Origin: Sulfitobacter sp043557345
GTDB taxonomy: Bacteria > Pseudomonadota > Alphaproteobacteria > Rhodobacterales > Rhodobacteraceae
DNA: 64,000 nt
Assembly (NCBI RefSeq): GCF_043557345.1
Contig: NZ_JBIFFV010000002.1
Location: forward strand, 1-64,000
Direction: 5' to 3'
The translations under genes were made by a program, and so were the position numbers. This document shows, piece by piece, positions 22,245-30,529 of this stretch (position 1 is the stretch's first letter; the number at the start of each line of letters is the position of its first letter). The notes below the pieces were generated by a model. The model saw only the letters and a list, made by a program, of their open reading frames with translations. It did no database searches and had not been told where the DNA came from.

Positions 22245-22858
22245 AACTCGATGTCATCAAACTCGACGGTGGCAAAGCCGGGTCCGTAGACCTGGACGAA
22301 GCCCTGTTCGGCCTGGAGCCGCGTGCCGACATCCTGCACCGCGTCGTGCGCTGGCAGCGTAACAACGCGCAACAGGGGACGCACAAGGTCAAGACCCGGT
22401 CCGAGACCAGCTACTCGACCAAGAAGATCTATCGCCAGAAGGGCACCGGCGGCGCACGCCACGGTGACCGCAACGCGCCGATCTTCCGCAAGGGTGGTAT
22501 CTACAAGGGTCCGACCCCGCGCAGCCACGGCCATGAGCTGACCAAAAAGTTCCGCAAGCTGGGCCTGCGCCACGCGCTGTCCGCCAAGGCGAAAGCCGGT
22601 TCGCTGGTCATCATCGACGAGGCGACCTCCGAGGGCAAAACCGCCGCTCTGGCCAAGCAGGTCTCGAACCTGGGCTGGAAACGCGCGCTGGTCATCGATG
22701 GCGTTTCGGTCAACGAGAACTTCGCACAGGCCGCGCGCAACATCGATGGGTTGGACATCCTGCCGTCGATGGGCGCAAACGTCTATGACATCCTCAAGCG
22801 TGACACTCTGGTGATCACCAAAGCGGGGATCGAAGCATTGGAGGCACGCCTGAAATGA
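22241..22858 (+). CDS. rplD: 50S ribosomal protein L4
   Basis: A 205-residue L4 with the conserved extended loop containing SYSTKKIYRQKGTGGARHG. L4 binds 23S rRNA domain I, lines the exit tunnel and in E. coli represses the S10 operon by attenuation. It overlaps both neighbours by 4 bp. Confidence 0.97.
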   Translation: MKLDVIKLDGGKAGSVDLDEALFGLEPRADILHRVVRWQRNNAQQGTHKVKTRSETSYSTKKIYRQKGTGGARHGDRNAPIFRKGGIYKGPTPRSHGHELTKKFRKLGLRHALSAKAKAGSLVIIDEATSEGKTAALAKQVSNLGWKRALVIDGVSVNENFAQAARNIDGLDILPSMGANVYDILKRDTLVITKAGIEALEARLK

Positions 22859-23151
22859 GCGCCAAGCATCAACACTACGACGTGATCCGCAAGCCGATCA
22901 TCACCGAGAAGGCCACCATGGCGTCCGAACAGAACGCCGTTGTCTTCGAAGTCGCGATCGACAGCAACAAGCCGATGATCAAAGAGGCCGTCGAGGCGCT
23001 CTTCAACGTCAAGGTGAAGGCCGTGAACACGTCCATCACCAAAGGCAAGGTCAAGCGTTTCCGGGGCCAGATGGGCCGCCGTAAGGACGTGAAAAAGGCC
23101 TATGTGACGCTCGAAGAGGGCAACACGATCGACGTCTCCACCGGGCTCTGA
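22855..23151 (+). CDS. rplW: 50S ribosomal protein L23
   Basis: A 98-residue L23 (HYDVIRKPIITEKATMAS; C-terminal KKAYVTLEEGNTIDV). It sits at the tunnel exit and docks signal recognition particle and trigger factor. It is the last gene of this S10 sub-block; a terminator follows, whereas in most bacteria rplB would come next. Confidence 0.97.
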   Translation: MSAKHQHYDVIRKPIITEKATMASEQNAVVFEVAIDSNKPMIKEAVEALFNVKVKAVNTSITKGKVKRFRGQMGRRKDVKKAYVTLEEGNTIDVSTGL

Positions 23152-23170
23152 TTGCCGGTTAGACATTTGG

Positions 23171-23199
23171 AAAAGGCCTCCGCATTGCGGGGGCCTTTT
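23171..23199 (+). terminator. Intrinsic terminator after rplW
   Basis: A 13-bp stem with one G-U pair (AAAAGGCCTCCGC with GCGGGGGCCTTTT), loop ATT, T tail. It splits the S10 block between rplW and rplB. Confidence 0.9.
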
Positions 23200-23272
23200 T
23201 CGTTTCGGGGATGCGCCGGGGCCTGGAGGCAAGCCGCAGGCGCCGGGCCTCCGGCGAAGGTTGCCGCCCCAG

Positions 23273-23432
23273 CCCGGAATCAAGCCGCAGGCGCCGGGCC
23301 ATCGCCTGCCCGCCCGGACGGGTAGGCGATTTGGTGAGACTAGGTGCGACCTCGCGAACGCACATCACGGCTGAGAGATAAAGTGGCACAAGCCAACGCC
23401 TGATCGCCGACCCGCGGGCAGGCGATGACCCT
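23273..23432 (+). repeat. Interspersed palindrome-ended repeat, copy 2 (short form)
   Basis: A 160-bp copy. The opening arm GGGCCATCGCCTGCCCGC is joined almost directly to CGGGTAGGCGATTTGGT, so the two small hairpins of the long form are missing. The core is GATAAAGTGGCACAA and the end is ATCGCCGACCCGCGGGCAGG. Just upstream the 20-mer that begins it, CAAGCCGCAGGCGCCGGGCC, occurs twice (23230-23249 and 23281-23300), a partial duplication. Confidence 0.85.
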
Positions 23433-23462
23433 TCGTGCGAGTCCCCTCGAAGCCCGTGGTAC

Positions 23463-23657
23463 ACCGCAGGGGCCGGCCCATCACCTTCCCGCCCGTCACG
23501 CCGAAGGCGTGCCAGATTTATTTGGGCGCACCTTTGGTGCAACCGGGTAGGCGATTTTGTAAGGCTGGGCGCAACCTCGTGAGCGCATATCATGCCTGAG
23601 CCATGAAGTGGCACCAAGGTCCGCAGCATCGCCGACCCGCGGGCAGGCGCTGTCCCT
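23463..23657 (+). repeat. Interspersed palindrome-ended repeat, copy 3 (long form)
   Basis: A 195-bp copy only 30 bp after copy 2, in the same orientation. Its opening arm has diverged (GGCCCATCACCTTCCCGCCC). It keeps hairpin CACGCC-GAA-GGCGTG, hairpin GGCGCACC-TTT-GGTGCAACC, the inner arm CGGGTAGGCGATTT, the core CCATGAAGTGGCACCA and the end ATCGCCGACCCGCGGGCAGG. Together copies 2 and 3 fill most of the gap between rplW and the desaturase gene. Confidence 0.85.
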
Positions 23658-23826
23658 TGGACCGTGAATGCCACCCCGGCCATGGACTAGCCGGAGGCTC
23701 AACCCTCCCCCCACTTCCGGCCATTTCCAGCCTAAATGGCGGGACGTAACGGCAAAGGGTGACGCGGGCGTTGCCTGCTGCGCGCATTCCTCTACAAGAC
23801 CTCGGAAAACGACAAAAAGCAGGTCC

Positions 23827-24858
23827 ATGTCTCACGAAAAATCTACTCCCGGCGCGTCTGCGGATGTGTCGAACGCGCGCGACTGGGTGCGCGTGCTGGC
23901 CCGTTACCGCGAGCCGAGCACCTGGCGCAGCAGTTTTGAGCTGGCAATCACCCTCGGCCCCTTCATCCTCCTTTGGGCGCTGGCTTGGTGGGCGCTCTCG
24001 GTCAGCGGCTGGTTGACGCTGGCGATCTCGCTGGTGAACGCGGGTTTCCTGCTGCGCCTTTTCGCGATCCAACACGACTGCGGCCATGCGGCCTTTTTCA
24101 GCAGCCGCCGCACCAGTGACTGGGTGGGGCGTGTGCTGGGGGTGCTGACGTTGACGCCCTATGACGTATGGCGCCGGACCCACTCGATTCACCACTCCTC
24201 GGCCGGGAACCTTGGCCGTCGTGGCATTGGCGATATCCACACGCTCACGGTTGCGGAGTATCGCGCGCTTGGGCTGTTCGGGCGGCTGCATTACCGCCTG
24301 TACCGGAACCCGATCGTGCTGTTTGGCCTTGGGCCGACCTATCTGTTCTTCGTGCAGAACCGCGTGCCGCTGGGGCTGATGGCGCAGACCCGTTATTGGC
24401 TGAGCGCGATGGGCACCAATCTGACGATCCTCGCGGCCCTCGCGGTGATCTTCTACTTCGGGGGGATCATGCCCATTGTGCTGATCTTCGTGCCCAGCAC
24501 CCTTCTGGCGGCCACGGCGGGCATGTGGCTGTTCTATGTGCAGCACCAGTTCGAGACGACCCATTGGGAAGAGAACGACGCTTGGGACCTGCATGATGCG
24601 GCGTTTCACGGCTCCTCGCATTACATTCTGCCACGCCCCTTGCAGTGGCTGAGCGCCAATATTGGCATTCACCATGTGCACCATCTCTATAGCCGCATTC
24701 CGTTCTATCGCTTGCCGGAGGTGCTGCGCGATCATGTCGCCTTGGCCGAGGGGAACCGGATGACCATCCGCGAAAGCCTCGCCAATGCGCGGCTGCACCT
24801 GTGGGATGAGAAAAGCAAGCGCCTGTTGTCCTTCGCGCAGGCGCGCCGGGTCGCCTGA
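23827..24858 (+). CDS. Membrane fatty acid desaturase
   Basis: A 343-residue membrane protein of the acyl-lipid desaturase family. The three His boxes that bind the di-iron centre are H83-DCG-H87, H119-SI-HH123 and H282-HV-HH286. Hydrophobic segments at about 38-80, 165-180 and 195-240 separate them. It should insert a double bond into membrane lipid acyl chains using O2. The ATG at 23827 was chosen because conservation-like sequence begins there; the Shine-Dalgarno is weak. It has its own terminator and interrupts the ribosomal cluster between rplW and rplB. Exact regiospecificity cannot be told. Confidence 0.9.
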   Translation: MSHEKSTPGASADVSNARDWVRVLARYREPSTWRSSFELAITLGPFILLWALAWWALSVSGWLTLAISLVNAGFLLRLFAIQHDCGHAAFFSSRRTSDWVGRVLGVLTLTPYDVWRRTHSIHHSSAGNLGRRGIGDIHTLTVAEYRALGLFGRLHYRLYRNPIVLFGLGPTYLFFVQNRVPLGLMAQTRYWLSAMGTNLTILAALAVIFYFGGIMPIVLIFVPSTLLAATAGMWLFYVQHQFETTHWEENDAWDLHDAAFHGSSHYILPRPLQWLSANIGIHHVHHLYSRIPFYRLPEVLRDHVALAEGNRMTIRESLANARLHLWDEKSKRLLSFAQARRVA

Positions 24859-24885
24859 CATCGCTGGATTTGATGATGTTCAGGG

Positions 24886-24908
24886 CCCCCGCTTCGGCGG
24901 GGGTCTTT
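24886..24908 (+). terminator. Intrinsic terminator after the desaturase gene
   Basis: CCCCCGC-TTCG-GCGGGGG stem-loop (24886-24903) followed by TCTTT. Confidence 0.85.
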
Positions 24909-25102
24909 GCATCTGGAAGGGTGCCATTACCTGAAGGCACGATCCCCCTGCTACCCGCTCAATCATGCGGCGACCCCCAGGAAAGTTCCGAAAAAAAGCC
25001 TTCAATTTTCTCGGAACAGAGCGAAAAGCTGCCGGTTGTCTCCCCGTGGAAGACGGGGTGCTGCGCACCTCACTTATCGTAAACGAAGACGGGAGAGACC
25101 TG

Positions 25103-26272
25103 ATGATCTATACCAAAACACTCATGGCTGGCGTATCTGCTGTTGCCCTTTTCGCGGCCGCTCCGGTTCTGGCGCAGGATGCGACTGAAAAGGTCGAAGA
25201 GACCATCGAACGCAATGCCGAAGCCGAAGCCCAGATGGAAGCCGAAGCCGAGGTCGAAGGTGCTGAAGCCGAGGTCGAAGGTGGCGCAGCCGCGACCGCA
25301 AATGTCGCCGGCGGCCAAGTGGTTGTCGAACAGGAAGATGCCGAAGTTGACGTGACCGTTCCCGAACCCGACGTGAACGTCTCGCAAGACGCCCCCGTGG
25401 TGACGGTGGAGCAGGGCCAGCCCGAGGTGAATGTGGCCGTCCCCGAGCCGACCGTGCGCGTGCAGCAGCAAGCGCCGATCATCACCGTTGAGCAGGCACA
25501 GCCGCAGGTTACCGTGCGCATCCCCGAGCCGGTTGTGACCGTGCAGGTGCCGAAGCCGCAGGTCGACGTGGAAACCGGTGAACCGATTGTCGATCTGGAG
25601 CAGCCCGAACCCGTCGTGAAATTCGTGCGCCCCGAGCCAAAGGTCACCATCGAAGAAGCCGAGCCCCGCGTGACCGTTGAGCAGGCCGAGGCCAACGTGA
25701 ATGTCGCCGAGTCCGAGGAAGCCGAAGTCGACGTCGAGCAGAAAGAAGCCGATGTGAACGTGCAGCAGGGTGAAGACGCGAATGTCGTGGTCGAAGAGGC
25801 CGAAGCACCGCAGGTCAACGTTGAAGGTGCCGAAGGTGCCGAGATCGACGTCGAGCAAGAGCAAGCGCGTGTCTTGATGGAAGACTTCAACGCCGACGCG
25901 CAGGGCAATATGGCCGATGAAGACCGCGCCCGCTATCAGGAGAACGTGCAGCGCCTGCCGATCTTCAACCTGACCGCCGAAGAACTGACGGGCCGCAGCG
26001 TTGCCACCGAGACCGGTGAAGACGTTGGCGAAATCGACTTCATTGGCGTCCGTGGCGATACCGTAGTGGCGATCATCGGCGTCGGTGGTTTCCTCGGTAT
26101 GGGCGAGAACGAAGTTGCCATCCCGGTTGAGAAGCTGATCATGCGTGAAGACGAAGTCATCGTTCCCGGTGTGACCGAAGAGCGTTTGGAAAGCATGCCG
26201 GAATTCAACGAAGCCGAAGTTGAAATCCTCGACCCCGGTATGCGTCTGGCCGAGAGCATTGGCCTTGACTAA
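25103..26272 (+). CDS. Secreted Val/Glu/Pro-repeat protein with C-terminal PRC-barrel domain
   Basis: A 389-residue exported protein. Residues 1-25 are a Sec signal peptide ending APVLAQD. Residues about 30-60 are Glu/Ala-rich. About 60-260 form a degenerate beta-type repeat of 10-12 residues with alternating V-x-V and x-P-E-P (for example VTVPEPDVNV, VAVPEPTVRV, VRIPEPVVTV). Residues about 300-380 form a PRC-barrel (LTGRSVATETGEDVGEIDFI; GMGENEVAIPVEKL). The start follows GGGAGAGA and gives the signal peptide; a longer in-frame start does not. A very acidic periplasmic or surface protein; role unknown. Codon bias suggests high expression. Confidence 0.85.
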   Translation: MIYTKTLMAGVSAVALFAAAPVLAQDATEKVEETIERNAEAEAQMEAEAEVEGAEAEVEGGAAATANVAGGQVVVEQEDAEVDVTVPEPDVNVSQDAPVVTVEQGQPEVNVAVPEPTVRVQQQAPIITVEQAQPQVTVRIPEPVVTVQVPKPQVDVETGEPIVDLEQPEPVVKFVRPEPKVTIEEAEPRVTVEQAEANVNVAESEEAEVDVEQKEADVNVQQGEDANVVVEEAEAPQVNVEGAEGAEIDVEQEQARVLMEDFNADAQGNMADEDRARYQENVQRLPIFNLTAEELTGRSVATETGEDVGEIDFIGVRGDTVVAIIGVGGFLGMGENEVAIPVEKLIMREDEVIVPGVTEERLESMPEFNEAEVEILDPGMRLAESIGLD

Positions 26273-26303
26273 TACCCGGTTTGGGTAACCGCAGAACTAG
26301 TAG

Positions 26304-26330
26304 AAGAAGGCGCTTCGGCGCCTTCTTTTC
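26304..26330 (+). terminator. Intrinsic terminator after the PRC-barrel gene
   Basis: AAGAAGGCGC-TTCG-GCGCCTTCTT, a 10-bp perfect stem with a UUCG tetraloop and a T tail. A GGGCAGGG octamer follows at 26340-26347. Confidence 0.93.
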
Positions 26331-26583
26331 TTTTGTGCGGGGCAGGGGGAGGATTTTCGCTCTGACCACTGGACGGGCAGTTGCGAACCTGTTAGGTCGC
26401 CACATCGGCTCAGACCCCGGATTCGTCCGGGGTTTGGCTATTTGAACGATCCCGGTGGTTGGGATGCTTGCCTCGCAAGAGATTTAAACCCACCCACCAC
26501 TCCCACAGGGGACCTTCGGGGCCCTATAACCAACGCGCTTTCACCTCGGTGCGAGCGTGCCTAGCAAACGGAAGACAGAGAAC
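26331..26583 (+). promoter_or_regulatory. Upstream region and probable leader of rplB
   Basis: 253 bp without a gene. It holds a second UUCG-type hairpin, ACCCCGGA-TTCG-TCCGGGGT (26414-26433), and a CCTATAAC box (about 26523-26530) lacking a clear -35. Because rplB follows a terminator, a promoter must lie here, but I cannot point to it with confidence. TTGGGA-17 bp-ATTTAA near 26460 is a weak candidate. Confidence 0.45.
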
Positions 26584-27426
26584 ATGGCACTCAAGTCGTA
26601 CAAACCGACGACGCCAGGCCAGCGTGGACTGGTACTGATCGACCGTTCGGAGCTGTGGAAAGGCCGCCCGGTCAAAGCCCTTACTCAGGGTCTGACCAAA
26701 TCCGGTGGCCGGAACAACACCGGACGAATCACAATGCGTCGTACAGGTGGTGGTGCAAAGCGCCTCTACCGTATCGTTGATTTCAAGCGGAACAAGCTGG
26801 ACATGTCCGCTGTTGTCGCGCGGATCGAATATGACCCCAACCGTACCGCCTTCATCGCACTGATCCAGTACGAAGACGGCGAGCAGGCCTACATCCTGGC
26901 CCCGCAGCGTTTGGCCATTGGCGACAAGATCATCGCCGGCGCCAAAGTGGACATCAAGCCCGGCAACGCGATGCCTTTCTCGGGCATGCCGATCGGTACG
27001 ATCGTCCACAACATCGAGATGAAGCCCGGCAAAGGCGGTCAGATCGCCCGTGCCGCCGGCACCTACGCCCAGTTCGTGGGTCGTGACGGTGGCTACGCTC
27101 AGATCCGTCTGAGCTCTGGCGAGCTGCGTCTCGTGCGTCAGGAATGCATGGCCACCGTCGGTGCCGTCAGCAACCCCGACAACTCCAACCAGAACTACGG
27201 TAAAGCGGGCCGCATGCGCCACAAGGGCATCCGTCCCTCTGTGCGTGGTGTGGTGATGAACCCGATCGACCACCCGCACGGCGGTGGTGAAGGCCGGACT
27301 TCTGGTGGTCGTCACCCGGTGACGCCCTGGGGCAAGCCGACGAAGGGTGCCAAGACCCGCAACAAGAACAAAGCGTCCAGCAAGCTTATCATCCGCTCGC
27401 GTCACGCCAAGAAGAAGGGGCGTTAA
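26584..27426 (+). CDS. rplB: 50S ribosomal protein L2
   Basis: A 280-residue L2 (MALKSYKPTTPGQRG). The C-terminal signature MNPIDHPHGGGEGRTSGGRHP contains the His needed for peptidyl transfer. An essential 23S rRNA-binding protein at the subunit interface. First gene of the rplB-rpsS-rplV-rpsC-rplP block. Confidence 0.97.
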   Translation: MALKSYKPTTPGQRGLVLIDRSELWKGRPVKALTQGLTKSGGRNNTGRITMRRTGGGAKRLYRIVDFKRNKLDMSAVVARIEYDPNRTAFIALIQYEDGEQAYILAPQRLAIGDKIIAGAKVDIKPGNAMPFSGMPIGTIVHNIEMKPGKGGQIARAAGTYAQFVGRDGGYAQIRLSSGELRLVRQECMATVGAVSNPDNSNQNYGKAGRMRHKGIRPSVRGVVMNPIDHPHGGGEGRTSGGRHPVTPWGKPTKGAKTRNKNKASSKLIIRSRHAKKKGR

Positions 27427-27429
27427 TCA

Positions 27430-27708
27430 ATGGCTCGTTCAGTATGGAAAGGTCCTTTTGTCGACTCTTATGTCCTCAAAAAGGCAGAGGCTTCCCGCGA
27501 GGGCGGTCGTAACGAAGTGATCAAGATCTGGTCGCGCCGCAGCACGATCCTGCCCCAGTTCGTGGGCCTGACGTTCGGCGTCTACAACGGTCACAAGCAC
27601 ATTCCTGTCAACGTCAGCGAAGACATGATCGGTCAGAAGTTCGGTGAATACTCCCCGACTCGGACCTACTACGGTCATGCCGCCGACAAAAAAGCGAAGC
27701 GGAAATAA
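27430..27708 (+). CDS. rpsS: 30S ribosomal protein S19
   Basis: A 92-residue S19 (MARSVWKGPFVDSY; later GHKHIPVNVSEDMIGQKFGEY). It binds S13 and the 30S head. Starts 3 nt after rplB. Confidence 0.97.
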   Translation: MARSVWKGPFVDSYVLKKAEASREGGRNEVIKIWSRRSTILPQFVGLTFGVYNGHKHIPVNVSEDMIGQKFGEYSPTRTYYGHAADKKAKRK

Positions 27709-27711
27709 GCC

Positions 27712-28092
27712 ATGAGCAAGGATAAGAATCCCCGCCGCGTGGCAGACAACGAAGCAATGGCAAAACTGCGCATGCTTCGCACCAGCCCGCAGAAACTGAA
27801 CCTGGTTGCTGCCCTCATCCGTGGCAAGTCCGTGGATAAGGCGCTGACCGACCTGACCTTCTCCAAGAAGCGGGTCGCGCAGGACGTGAAGAAATGCCTT
27901 CAGTCCGCCATCGCCAACGCGGAAAACAACCACAACCTGGACGTCGATGAGCTGATCGTGGCCGAGGCCTATGTCGGCAAGAACCTGACCATGAAGCGCG
28001 GTCGCCCGCGTGCACGTGGCCGGTTCGGCAAGATCATCAAGCCGTTTGCCGAGATCACGATCAAAGTGCGTCAAGTTGAGGAGCAAGCCTGA
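27712..28092 (+). CDS. rplV: 50S ribosomal protein L22
   Basis: A 126-residue L22. The N-terminal globular part includes RTSPQKLNLVAALIRGK. The long beta hairpin reaching the exit tunnel (MKRGRPRARGRFGKIIKP) has no insertion or deletion suggestive of macrolide resistance. Starts 3 nt after rpsS and overlaps rpsC by one base. Confidence 0.97.
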   Translation: MSKDKNPRRVADNEAMAKLRMLRTSPQKLNLVAALIRGKSVDKALTDLTFSKKRVAQDVKKCLQSAIANAENNHNLDVDELIVAEAYVGKNLTMKRGRPRARGRFGKIIKPFAEITIKVRQVEEQA

Positions 28093-28799
28093 TGGGTAAC
28101 AAAGTCAATCCGATCGGTATGCGCCTTCAGGTGAACCGCACCTGGGACAGCCGCTGGTACGCCGACACCAAGGATTACGGTGATCTTCTGCTCGAAGACC
28201 TCGCGATCCGCGACTTCATCAAGAAAGAGTGCCACCAGGCCGGTGTTGCCCGTGTGATCATCGAACGTCCGCACAAGAAGTGCCGCGTCACGATCCACAC
28301 AGCCCGCCCCGGTGTCATCATCGGCAAGAAAGGCGCGGACATCGAGACGCTGCGCCAGAAAATCGCCAAGATGACCAACTCCGAACTGCACCTCAACATC
28401 GTTGAGGTCCGCAAGCCTGAGCTGGACGCACATCTGGTTGGTGAGAGCATCGCACAGCAGCTGGAGCGCCGGGTGTCCTTCCGCCGCGCCATGAAACGTG
28501 CCGTGCAGAACGCCATGCGCATGGGCGCACTGGGCATCCGCGTGAACCTCGCGGGTCGTCTCGGTGGGGCCGAGATCGCACGTACCGAATGGTACCGCGA
28601 AGGTCGCGTGCCGCTGCACACATTGCGTGCCGACATCGATTACGCGCATGTCGAGGCGTCCACCGCCTACGGCATCATCGGGATCAAGACCTGGATCTTC
28701 AAAGGCGAGATCATGGAACACGACCCCGCTGCGCGTGACCGCAAGGCACAGGAACTCCAAGACGGCCCAGCACCTCGCGGTGCCGGCGGTCGTCGCTAA
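28092..28799 (+). CDS. rpsC: 30S ribosomal protein S3
   Basis: A 235-residue S3. The KH domain has the GKKG-type loop (VIIGKKGADIETLRQ) and the C-terminal domain contains GRLGGAEIARTEW. S3 lines the mRNA entry channel. TGATG overlap with rplV implies coupled translation. Confidence 0.97.
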   Translation: MGNKVNPIGMRLQVNRTWDSRWYADTKDYGDLLLEDLAIRDFIKKECHQAGVARVIIERPHKKCRVTIHTARPGVIIGKKGADIETLRQKIAKMTNSELHLNIVEVRKPELDAHLVGESIAQQLERRVSFRRAMKRAVQNAMRMGALGIRVNLAGRLGGAEIARTEWYREGRVPLHTLRADIDYAHVEASTAYGIIGIKTWIFKGEIMEHDPAARDRKAQELQDGPAPRGAGGRR

Positions 28800-28812
28800 G
28801 GGGGAATGAGAA

Positions 28813-29226
28813 ATGCTTCAACCAAAGCGTACTAAATTCCGCAAGCAGTTCAAAGGCTCGATCAAGGGTCTGGCGAAGGGCGGGTCTGACCTGAACTTCG
28901 GCACCTACGGCCTGAAGGCGCTGCAGCCGGAGCGGGTTACAGCCCGTCAAATCGAAGCGGCACGCCGCGCCATGACGCGTCACATGAAGCGTCAGGGCCG
29001 TGTCTGGATCCGCATCTTCCCGGACGTTCCGGTGACCTCCAAGCCTGTCGAAGTTCGTATGGGTAAAGGTAAAGGTTCCGTCGACTTCTGGGCCGCCAAG
29101 GTCAAGCCGGGCCGCATCATGTTCGAGATCGACGGTGTCGGCGAAGACGTGGCGCGCGAAGCCCTGCGTCTGGCAGCCATGAAGCTGCCGATCAAGACTC
29201 GGGTCGTAGTCCGCGAGGACTGGTAA
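28813..29226 (+). CDS. rplP: 50S ribosomal protein L16
   Basis: A 137-residue L16 (MLQPKRTKFRKQFKG; RQIEAARRAMTRHMKRQGRVWIRIFPD region intact). It helps place tRNA in the A site. It ends this block and is followed by a terminator, whereas rpmC follows directly in most bacteria. Confidence 0.97.
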   Translation: MLQPKRTKFRKQFKGSIKGLAKGGSDLNFGTYGLKALQPERVTARQIEAARRAMTRHMKRQGRVWIRIFPDVPVTSKPVEVRMGKGKGSVDFWAAKVKPGRIMFEIDGVGEDVAREALRLAAMKLPIKTRVVVREDW

Positions 29227-29256
29227 TCCCGCAGCCCTGCAAGGGGTGGCAGAAAG

Positions 29257-29290
29257 AAAAAACCCCCGTCGAGCGATCGGCGGGGGTTTT
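29257..29290 (+). terminator. Intrinsic terminator after rplP
   Basis: AAAACCCCCG (29259-29268) pairs with CGGGGGTTTT (29281-29290) around a 12-nt loop that can add CGA/TCG pairs. A GGGCAGGG octamer lies at 29300-29307. Confidence 0.9.
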
Positions 29291-29360
29291 GCTTTGGCGG
29301 GGCAGGGGAATGACGCGCAAGCGCCGGCTGGCGCAAATCTCGCCGGTCCGTGCCACCCGG

Positions 29361-29566
29361 TGCGGAATCAACCCGTAGGCGGCGGGCCGTCGCCTGCCCG
29401 CCCGTCACGCCAGAGGCGTGCCGTCATATGTTGGGCGCACCTTCGGTGCGACCGGGTAGGCGATTTGGTGAGGCTGGGTGCGACTTCGAGAACGCACATC
29501 TTGGCTGCGCCATAAAGTGGCACGAGGCACCGTGGGATCGCCCACCCGCGGGCAGGCGCTGGCCCT
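29361..29566 (+). repeat. Interspersed palindrome-ended repeat, copy 4 (long form)
   Basis: The clearest 206-bp copy. Opening arm GGGCCGTCGCCTGCCCGC; hairpin CACGCC-AGA-GGCGTG (29406-29420); hairpin CGCACC-TTC-GGTGCG (29436-29450); inner arm CGGGTAGGCGATTTGGT; core TGCGCCATAAAGTGGCACGA; closing ATCGCCCACCCGCGGGCAGG then CGCTGGCCCT. Its last base touches the stop codon of the oxygenase gene on the other strand. Confidence 0.88.
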
Positions 29567-30189
29567 CAGCTCTCCCAGGCGTAGTTGAAGCTCACCGACA
29601 CCCGATCGTCCTCGATCATGTTCATCGGCACTTCGTGGCGCAGCCAGCTTTCCCACAGCAGCACGTCGCCCGCTTCGGGGGCCACATAGATGAAGGGCCG
29701 CAGCTCCTCGCGCGCGTCCTTCACCCGGCCGGGGGCGGCCATCATCATCGGCAGGCGCGGGTCCTCGAAACGGATCGCGCTGGCGCCCTCGGGCATGGTC
29801 ACATAGGTCGTCCCCGAGACCACCGAATGCGGGTGGATATGCGAGGTGTGGATGCCGCCCTCGGGCAGGATGTTCAGCCACAGCGAGTCCAGCACCAGCT
29901 TGCGGTCGCCGAGATCGAACTGCAGATCCTCCGCAAAGGCCGCGACATGGGCATCCAGCACCTTCTTCAGATCCGCAAAGATCGGAAAGCGGTAGGGCAG
30001 GTCGTCGAGCGAGGCATAGGAGGTGTAGCCGGCATAGCCATTGGCCTCGCACCAGTCCTGCCCGGCCTCGTCATCCTCGGCGATCGAGAAACACGAGGCG
30101 GTCAGCTCGTCGATGTCGATGAGCTTGCCCTTCTCGGAGAGGGCGGCGTGATAGAGGCGGGTGGCGAAGAGCGATTTGATGTTTGACAT
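29566..30189 (-). CDS. Putative 2-oxoglutarate/Fe(II) oxygenase
   Basis: A 207-residue protein of the small 2OG-Fe(II) oxygenase family often annotated only as a conserved hypothetical. Candidate iron ligands lie in the HTSHIHPHSVVSGTTYV segment (H117, H119 and/or H121) and at H185 (SWLRHEVPM). R196 (DDRVSVSFNY) is placed to bind 2-oxoglutarate. The substrate is unknown; a macromolecular or ribosomal target would suit the neighbourhood but is speculation. It is transcribed against the ribosomal genes and splits rplP from rpmC. Confidence 0.82.
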   Translation of the reverse strand: MSNIKSLFATRLYHAALSEKGKLIDIDELTASCFSIAEDDEAGQDWCEANGYAGYTSYASLDDLPYRFPIFADLKKVLDAHVAAFAEDLQFDLGDRKLVLDSLWLNILPEGGIHTSHIHPHSVVSGTTYVTMPEGASAIRFEDPRLPMMMAAPGRVKDAREELRPFIYVAPEAGDVLLWESWLRHEVPMNMIEDDRVSVSFNYAWES

Positions 30190-30256
30190 GGGCCCTGATT
30201 ACCGGGCTGAAGTTCGATTGGCGAGCCAAATATCCCTTAGTGCCTGCCGCAGGCAC

Positions 30257-30389
30257 GGGCCGCGCCTGACCTCCCCCCCCCCCCGGGAAGGCGCCTTGAA
30301 CCGTTCCGGCGGACATAGGGGTTGCGGGCCTCTCAGCCGCGGGGCAAACTGTGAAGACAGATGCGCCTACCCAAGGTCAGGCGCGGCCC
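30257..30389. other. Intergenic region with 16-bp inverted repeat and C12 tract upstream of rpmC
   Basis: The 340-bp gap between the divergent oxygenase and rpmC genes holds a perfect 16-bp inverted repeat, GGGCCGCGCCTGACCT (30257-30272) and AGGTCAGGCGCGGCCC (30374-30389), enclosing about 100 bp. A run of 12 C lies right after the left arm. No gene is visible. The region must contain start signals for both flanking genes. Confidence 0.7.
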
Positions 30390-30423
30390 TTAGCGCATTG
30401 CGCGCATGAATCCGGATAAGGGG

Positions 30424-30452
30424 TTGCGTTATGGCGGCACCCCGCGTATTGG
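30424..30452 (+). promoter_or_regulatory. Candidate promoter of the rpmC block
   Basis: TTGCGT (30424-30429), 17 bp, TATTGG (30447-30452), about 78 nt before the rpmC start. Box matches are modest, but the geometry matches the other ribosomal promoters here, and a promoter is required because the upstream gene is on the other strand. Confidence 0.4.
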
Positions 30453-30529
30453 CACCTTTCATCATGAACTCCACCAGAATCATGGTCACCCTGACAGGGG
30501 CCTACTGGTGATGTTGAAAGGAAGAGGCC

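Noticed and set aside
25300..25860. Tandem repeats in the PRC-barrel gene as a possible CRISPR-like array
   Set aside because: The repeats are in-frame, degenerate at DNA level and codon-spaced, with no constant repeat plus variable spacer. No CRISPR array or cas gene was seen in the window.
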